NCBI GenBank assembly: GCA_044220535.1
Contig: JBGAQU010000034.1
Span: forward strand, 1 to 25,270
Reading direction: 5' to 3'
Origin: JBDHTS01 sp044220535
GTDB taxonomy: Bacteria > Pseudomonadota > Alphaproteobacteria > Micavibrionales > Micavibrionaceae
DNA length: 25,270 nt
The notes beneath the pieces are model-generated. The model was not told the origin of the DNA, made no database searches, and worked only from the letters and a program-made list of their open reading frames with translations. The position numbers and the translations under genes were made by a program. Shown one piece after another: positions 21,138 through 25,270 of the stretch; position 1 is the stretch's first letter; each line of letters starts with the position of its first letter.

Positions 21138-23141
21138 TCAGATTTTCTTCTTCACCGCTGCCACAACCGCATCCGCCGTAATGCCGAAATGCTTGTACAG
21201 CTGTTCGGCGGGGGCTGACTCGCCAAATCCGGTCATGCCGATGAAGATCCCGTCATTGCCGATCCAGCGGTCCCAGCCGAAGCGCAGGGCGGCCTCGATG
21301 GCGACGCGGCAGGGGCCGGGGGGCAGGATGCTGTCCTGATAGGCTTTGTCTTGCTTCGCGAACAATTCGAGGCAGGGTGCGGAGACGACGCGGGTGGGGA
21401 TGTTGAGTTTTTCCAGTTGTTCCCGTGCGTTCATTGCGATTTCGACTTCCGATCCCGTTGCGATCAGGATGGCTTTCGGCGCGGCGCTGGCTTCGGCCAG
21501 AACGTAGGCGCCCTTGGCCACCCAGTTTTCCGCAGAGCCTTCCGTGCGTAATGTGGGCAGGTTCTGGCGGGTCAGGGACAGGACGCTGGGCGCATCGCGT
21601 GTTTCGAGCGCGACCTGCCAGCATTCGGCTGTTTCCACCGCGTCGCAGGGGCGCATGACCATGCAGTTCGGAATGGCGCGCAGGGCGGCCAGGTGTTCGA
21701 CCGGCTGGTGCGTCGGGCCGTCCTCGCCTAGGCCGATGGAGTCGTGGGTCATGACGTAAACAACACGCTGTTTCATCAGGGCGGAGAGGCGGATGGACGG
21801 GCGGCAGTAATCGCTGAAGCTTAAGAACGTGCCACCATAGGGGATGATGCCGCCGTGCAGCGTCATGCCGTTCATGATCGCGGCCATGCCATGTTCGCGC
21901 ACGCCGTAATAAATATACTGGCCGTTATAGTTTCCGGCGCTGATGGCATCCGGGCCTTTGACTTTCGTCAGGTTGGAACCGGTCAGATCCGCCGACCCGC
22001 CGATCAGGCAGGGCAGGGCGGGGACGAGACGTTCCAGAACCTTGCCCGAGGACGCACGTGTAGCGAGTTTGGGTTTATTAGCCGTGAAATCGGCTTTGGC
22101 TTCGGCGATTGCCTGATCGACGCCCTTTGAAACATCGCCCGACAGCCAGGATTCAAACTGGTCTTTATAGCGGTTCTGGCTCAGGCGGGCCTGCCAGGCG
22201 TTGTATTCGCCGCGGCTGCGCTGGCCAGCGGCCTGCCACATGGCGGCGACGTCTTCGGGGATTGCAAAGGCTTCATGCGGCCATTTCAGCTTTTCGCGTG
22301 CACCCAAGATTTCCTGCGCCCCGAGCGGGGAGCCGTGGGAAGACGAACTGCCCTGTTTGGTCGGTGCGCCATAACCGATATGGCTTTTGCAACGGATCAT
22401 GCTGGGTTTGTCGCTGACCAGCGCATTGCGGATCGCCTGTTCGATTTCGGCGATGTTGTGTGCGTCTGCCGACGAGACACTCCAGCCATAGGCTTCGAAA
22501 CGCTTAGTGACGTCGTCCGAATAGGACAGGGAGGTTGGGCCATCAATACTGATGCCGTTATCATCATAAAGAACAATCAGTTGCGACAGTTTCAGGTGAC
22601 CGGCGAGGGCGCAGGCCTCATGGCTGATGCCTTCCATCAGGTCGCCGTCGGAGGCAATGACATAGGTATGGTGATCGACCAGTTCATCGGTGAATTTCGC
22701 GTTCAGGATACGTTCGGCGAGCGCGAAGCCGACAGCATTCGAAATACCCTGGCCCAAAGGACCTGTCGTGGTTTCGATGCCGCGGGCGTGGTCGGTTTCC
22801 GGGTGGCCCGCCGTGTGGCTGCCCAGCTGGCGGAAGTTTTTCAACTCATCCAGTGTCATTTTTTCGTAACCGGTCAGATGCAGCACGGAATAGAGCAGCA
22901 TGGAGCCGTGGCCAGCGGACAGGATGAACCGGTCGCGGTCGGGCCAAGTAGGGTCCGCCGGGTTGAATTTCAGGAAGCGGCCGAACAGGACGGCGGCGAC
23001 ATCGGCCATGCCCATCGGCATGCCGGGATGGCCGGAATTGGCTTTTTCCACCGCGTCCATGGACAAGGCGCGGATGGCATTGGCCATTTGCGTGTAATTG
23101 AATTCGACCGGTGCGGTTTTCGCCGAAGCCTGAGCTTTCAT
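21138..23141 (-). CDS. tkt: Transketolase
   Basis: The 667-residue protein has the complete transketolase layout: the pyrophosphate half with SGHPGMPMGMADVA and SAGHGSMLLYSVLHLTGY, the thiamine diphosphate motif SDGDLMEGISHEA, then the pyrimidine half with GVREHGMAAIMNGM, HDSIGLGEDGPTHQPVEHL, and a C-terminal domain with VSAPCLELF. It moves two-carbon units in the pentose phosphate pathway or Calvin cycle. The start at 23141 has AGGA at 7 bases. It precedes gapA on the same strand, suggesting a central carbon operon, although 443 bases and an opposite-strand stub lie between them. Confidence 0.95.
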   Translation of the reverse strand: MKAQASAKTAPVEFNYTQMANAIRALSMDAVEKANSGHPGMPMGMADVAAVLFGRFLKFNPADPTWPDRDRFILSAGHGSMLLYSVLHLTGYEKMTLDELKNFRQLGSHTAGHPETDHARGIETTTGPLGQGISNAVGFALAERILNAKFTDELVDHHTYVIASDGDLMEGISHEACALAGHLKLSQLIVLYDDNGISIDGPTSLSYSDDVTKRFEAYGWSVSSADAHNIAEIEQAIRNALVSDKPSMIRCKSHIGYGAPTKQGSSSSHGSPLGAQEILGAREKLKWPHEAFAIPEDVAAMWQAAGQRSRGEYNAWQARLSQNRYKDQFESWLSGDVSKGVDQAIAEAKADFTANKPKLATRASSGKVLERLVPALPCLIGGSADLTGSNLTKVKGPDAISAGNYNGQYIYYGVREHGMAAIMNGMTLHGGIIPYGGTFLSFSDYCRPSIRLSALMKQRVVYVMTHDSIGLGEDGPTHQPVEHLAALRAIPNCMVMRPCDAVETAECWQVALETRDAPSVLSLTRQNLPTLRTEGSAENWVAKGAYVLAEASAAPKAILIATGSEVEIAMNAREQLEKLNIPTRVVSAPCLELFAKQDKAYQDSILPPGPCRVAIEAALRFGWDRWIGNDGIFIGMTGFGESAPAEQLYKHFGITADAVVAAVKKKI

Positions 23142-23228
23142 AAGAGAATCCTGAATGTTTAGGTTTGGCCTAGAATGCCGGGGCTTGTGTGATAAGTAAA
23201 GGAGGTTTAAACATGCCAGGGCCAGCCA

Positions 23229-23373
23229 CGTCATCCCGGCTAAGGCCGGGATCCATCCACTCTCTCAGCAGCATGGAAGGCTGATAACGGTCGTAGAGTG
23301 CGCTCTATGATAGTTGCTGCCTTTTGTTCCTGGCCGCGCTATCGCATGGGTCCCGGCCTTCGCCGGGATGACA
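23229..23373. repeat. MITE-like palindromic repeat, copy B (145 bp)
   Basis: It starts CGTCATCCCGG and ends CCGGGATGACA. Its reverse complement aligns along the full length with the copy at 164-307, including the inner TAGAGTGCGCTCTA-like palindrome and a GCGGCCAGGA block. It sits in the 372-base gap between tkt and the DUF4164-like gene. Confidence 0.85.
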
Positions 23374-23437
23374 ATGGATGTCGAGTGTTAAAAAAATAAA
23401 ATCCTGTGACTAACTTTATAAAACCTCCGGCGCGTTC

Positions 23438-23465
23438 TTGACCCCTACGCGTTATCGTCGATACT
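23438..23465 (+). promoter_or_regulatory. Probable housekeeping promoter of the DUF4164-zapA operon
   Basis: TTGACC (23438-23443), a 16-base spacer and GATACT (23460-23465) lie 49 bases upstream of the first gene. No other promoter-like sequence is evident in the gap. Confidence 0.5.
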
Positions 23466-23513
23466 CGAAGGCACTCATAAAAAAGCGTAACTCTCTTTAA
23501 AAGGAAGCGTCCC

Positions 23514-23792
23514 TTGTCCGCCATTTATGATGCATTGGTGCAGCTGAACGAAAAATTGATTGTCCTCGAGAAAGCGGCGGAAGCGCCGTTTCGCAAGGTA
23601 CAGGAACTGCAGGCGAAACTGCAGGACGGCAAGAAAAAAGGCGGTAAGGCCGCAGCGCCCGACCTGTTCAGTGTTGCGCCCGCTGCCAATAAAAACGCTT
23701 CCGCCGGCCCGCTGGCCTATGACCCGAAACTGGCGTCGCGCAAGGTCGATATGGCGATCGAGACGATCGAAAAAATGCTGAGGGAAGGATAA
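23514..23792 (+). CDS. DUF4164-like coiled-coil protein
   Basis: The 92-residue product begins at TTG 23514, which has AAAAGGAAG at about 6 bases; no ATG start fits. Residues 5-38 form a heptad-like helix (ALVQLNEKLIVLEKAAEAPF, RKVQELQAKL), a basic low-complexity linker follows, and the C-terminus has KLASRKVDMAIETIEKML. Small proteins of this type lie directly upstream of zapA in many Alphaproteobacteria, and zapA starts 3 bases after this stop. A role in division is likely by association only. Confidence 0.7.
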   Translation: MSAIYDALVQLNEKLIVLEKAAEAPFRKVQELQAKLQDGKKKGGKAAAPDLFSVAPAANKNASAGPLAYDPKLASRKVDMAIETIEKMLREG

Positions 23793-23795
23793 GCC

Positions 23796-24152
23796 ATGGC
23801 ACAGGTCAATCTCGCCATCCACGGCAAGACATATTCAATCGCCTGCGATCCCGGCCAAGAAAAACGCGTGCAGGACCTGGGCAAGCTTGTGGATTCCCGC
23901 CTGCGTGAAATCGCGTCGGCTGGCGCCGCGACCACTGAAATGCACCTGATGGTGCTGGCTTCGCTGGTCATGGCCGATGAAATCCAGGAGTTGCGCGACA
24001 GCATCAATACCCTGAACCACCAGCAACCGCGTCAAAAACCCTCCGCCGCCAAAGAGCGCATTTCGGTTGAAGAGGAAAACGAGATTTTGAGCGCGATAGA
24101 CCATTTGGCGGCAAGGATCGATACGGTCGCGGAGCGGCTGGCGAAGATTTAA
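23796..24152 (+). CDS. zapA: Cell division protein ZapA
   Basis: The 118-residue product shows the ZapA pattern: VNLAIHGKTYSIACDPGQEK, RVQDLGKLVDSRLREIA, HLMVLASLVMADEIQELRD, then a coiled coil. ZapA binds and bundles FtsZ at the division ring in the cytoplasm. AAGGA is present before the ATG at 23796. The gene is coupled to the DUF4164-like gene in one operon. The segment QQPRQKPSAAKERI is a polar linker before a final helix. Confidence 0.9.
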   Translation: MAQVNLAIHGKTYSIACDPGQEKRVQDLGKLVDSRLREIASAGAATTEMHLMVLASLVMADEIQELRDSINTLNHQQPRQKPSAAKERISVEEENEILSAIDHLAARIDTVAERLAKI

Positions 24153-24159
24153 TATTTAT

Positions 24160-24190
24160 CGTCATCCCGGCGAAGGTTGGGATCATGACG
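24160..24190. repeat. Single half-unit of the CGTCATCCCGG repeat
   Basis: It begins CGTCATCCCGGCGAAGG like the ends of the larger repeats, and closes with ATGACG, so it can fold into a short imperfect hairpin. It lies 7 bases past zapA between convergent genes and may double as a terminator. Confidence 0.6.
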
Positions 24191-24200
24191 ATGAGGGTTG

Positions 24201-25270
24201 TCAAAGCTGCTTATTCCCACCCTGCGGCATCGGCACGAAATCGATGCGATCCAGGGGATCAATATCCGATTGTGATCCCATGGCGCGGACATCCAGGCGT
24301 TCAGGCTCTATTCCCAATCCAAGTAGATAGGCACGAACGGCCAGGCCGCGTGCGAGGGAGCGCTGGCGAGATGTATGCTTGTCCTGGGCAACTTCGCTTG
24401 CGAAAGCCTGAATCTGCACGCGCATGGCACGATCTTTCTTCAGCATCGGCACGATCTTGGCGTCGATCTGTTTCTGCAGTTTTGGGTTCATGCTGATCTG
24501 GTCGGCATCGTAGGGGACGGATAGCGGTCCTGAAGACGGCGTAGCGTCGACTTTTTCTTCCTTCGGCGGTTTGGTCTTTTCCGGCAGAATCACTATTTTT
24601 TTCTTGTCTGCAGGCTTTGGCTGCGCCGCTTGCGGTTTTACCGGCGCGACGGGTTTGACAGGCTGTGTCTTGGCGATTTTTGCGGGCGGCGGGGCGGGTT
24701 TAACGGTTGCAATCGGCGTTGGCATGGGCAAAGCCGCATTTTTCTTTACCGGCACGGGCAGGATGATGGGATTGCCGGGCTCTGTCACCTTCATCGGAAT
24801 TTTGGATGGTGTGTTCGTGCGTTTGACGACATCCTCAATTCCGGTCATCACCTGGTGCTTTTCCATCTCCATCATGCGCTGGAGCAGTTCGTCCTCGCTT
24901 TGCCCATCCAGCATAGGCGTGCCGACAACTGTTGGCGCGGGCATGGCGGGCATGTCCGGCACGCCTTTCAGTTTTTGGTCACGCACTGCATAGCTGCCGC
25001 TTTTTTTCTTCAATGTGTAGGGAGTTTTATCGGTTTCCTTTTGCAGGATCATCACAGATCCGTCCGGTCCCGCCGCGCGATGCCTTTGATCGGGCGGAAC
25101 TTCCCTGGCGGTGACTGCACCCTTGGCGCCCTTTTTCTTCTTCTGCCCGGCAATGGGGATCGATTCGCTCTGCTCGCCGGCTGCCAGCCCCTTTGCCACA
25201 TCACCGCTGACCGCGTTCTTCAAGGGAGCGGGGCTGGATTCGGGCAGGGATGGGTCACTGGAATCGCTAC
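24201..25270 (-). CDS. OmpA-family protein with Pro/Lys-rich linker (5' end outside the window)
   Basis: The frame is open to the right edge; 356 codons are present. The C-terminal domain (about the last 110 residues) is OmpA-like: LSVPYDADQISMNPKLQKQI, MRVQIQAFASE, SRQRSLARGLAVRAYLLGLG and IEPERLDVRAMGSQSD, ending DRIDFVP. The usual aspartate and N-R-R-V residues that bind diaminopimelate in peptidoglycan are only partly kept (D-R-I-D-F at the end). Before it lies a long low-complexity region rich in Pro, Lys, Ala (KPAPPPAKIAKTQPVKPVAP), typical of a flexible periplasm-spanning linker. A TTG at 25223 is not a convincing start. Confidence 0.75.
   Translation of the reverse strand, partial: SDSSDPSLPESSPAPLKNAVSGDVAKGLAAGEQSESIPIAGQKKKKGAKGAVTAREVPPDQRHRAAGPDGSVMILQKETDKTPYTLKKKSGSYAVRDQKLKGVPDMPAMPAPTVVGTPMLDGQSEDELLQRMMEMEKHQVMTGIEDVVKRTNTPSKIPMKVTEPGNPIILPVPVKKNAALPMPTPIATVKPAPPPAKIAKTQPVKPVAPVKPQAAQPKPADKKKIVILPEKTKPPKEEKVDATPSSGPLSVPYDADQISMNPKLQKQIDAKIVPMLKKDRAMRVQIQAFASEVAQDKHTSRQRSLARGLAVRAYLLGLGIEPERLDVRAMGSQSDIDPLDRIDFVPMPQGGNKQL

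Noticed and set aside
1..25270. CRISPR array, tRNA or rRNA genes
   Set aside because: No regularly spaced short repeats and no recognizable tRNA or rRNA sequence were seen. The repeats present are isolated palindromes.

Overview
The window looks like an alphaproteobacterial chromosome fragment of moderate to high GC. The support is an ECF sigma factor of EcfG type, several perfect EcfG-type promoters (GGAAC-N16/17-CGTT), a DUF4164-like gene directly upstream of zapA, and dispersed palindromic repeats starting CGTCATCCCGG of the kind common in this class. No genus-level call is justified, and no rRNA or tRNA was seen.

Layout. (1) 1-3504 is a stress-response block: an entericidin-like lipoprotein, a YqjE-like and a YqjD/ElaB-like (DUF883) pair, an OmpR-type response regulator, a divergent ECF sigma factor, a DUF1328 membrane peptide and a small anti-sigma-like protein. 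Three minus-strand transcription units each start behind a perfect EcfG-type promoter, and the anti-sigma-like gene has a near match. (2) 3501-13737 is a surface-polysaccharide locus: UDP-glucuronate 4-epimerase, UDP-HexNAc 6-dehydrogenase, a capsule-type transferase, a GNAT acetyltransferase, an ABC flippase/exporter, a DegT-type aminotransferase and an AsnB-type amidotransferase. The first four + strand cassette genes from 6497 to 10319 overlap by 4 bases each. Together they suggest a glycan with N-acylated and amidated uronic or amino sugars. Two orphan antitoxin-like genes (CopG-type and HigA-type) sit inside the locus. (3) 13738-19929 is bounded at both ends by single ambiguous bases (N) at which reading frames change identity abruptly. 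It holds a truncated IS1595-family end, a class II fructose-bisphosphate aldolase gene with an internal deletion, a MarR-like regulator with a 42-residue downstream peptide, cysH, a complete IS1595-family element, and an AT-rich island. The island has three copies (one intact, one frameshifted, one 3' remnant) of a small membrane protein beside the C-terminal part of an unknown, toxin-like protein. (4) 19930-25270 returns to core genes: a 3'-truncated gapA, a stub of an Rv2179c-like exoribonuclease, transketolase, the DUF4164-zapA pair and an OmpA-type protein running off the window.

The most interesting points are the degenerating membrane-protein array next to the toxin-like C-terminus, the EcfG promoter set around the sigma gene, and the combination of broken fba, truncated gapA and missing pgk. 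At least part of the last point is probably an assembly effect, because gapA is cut exactly at an N.
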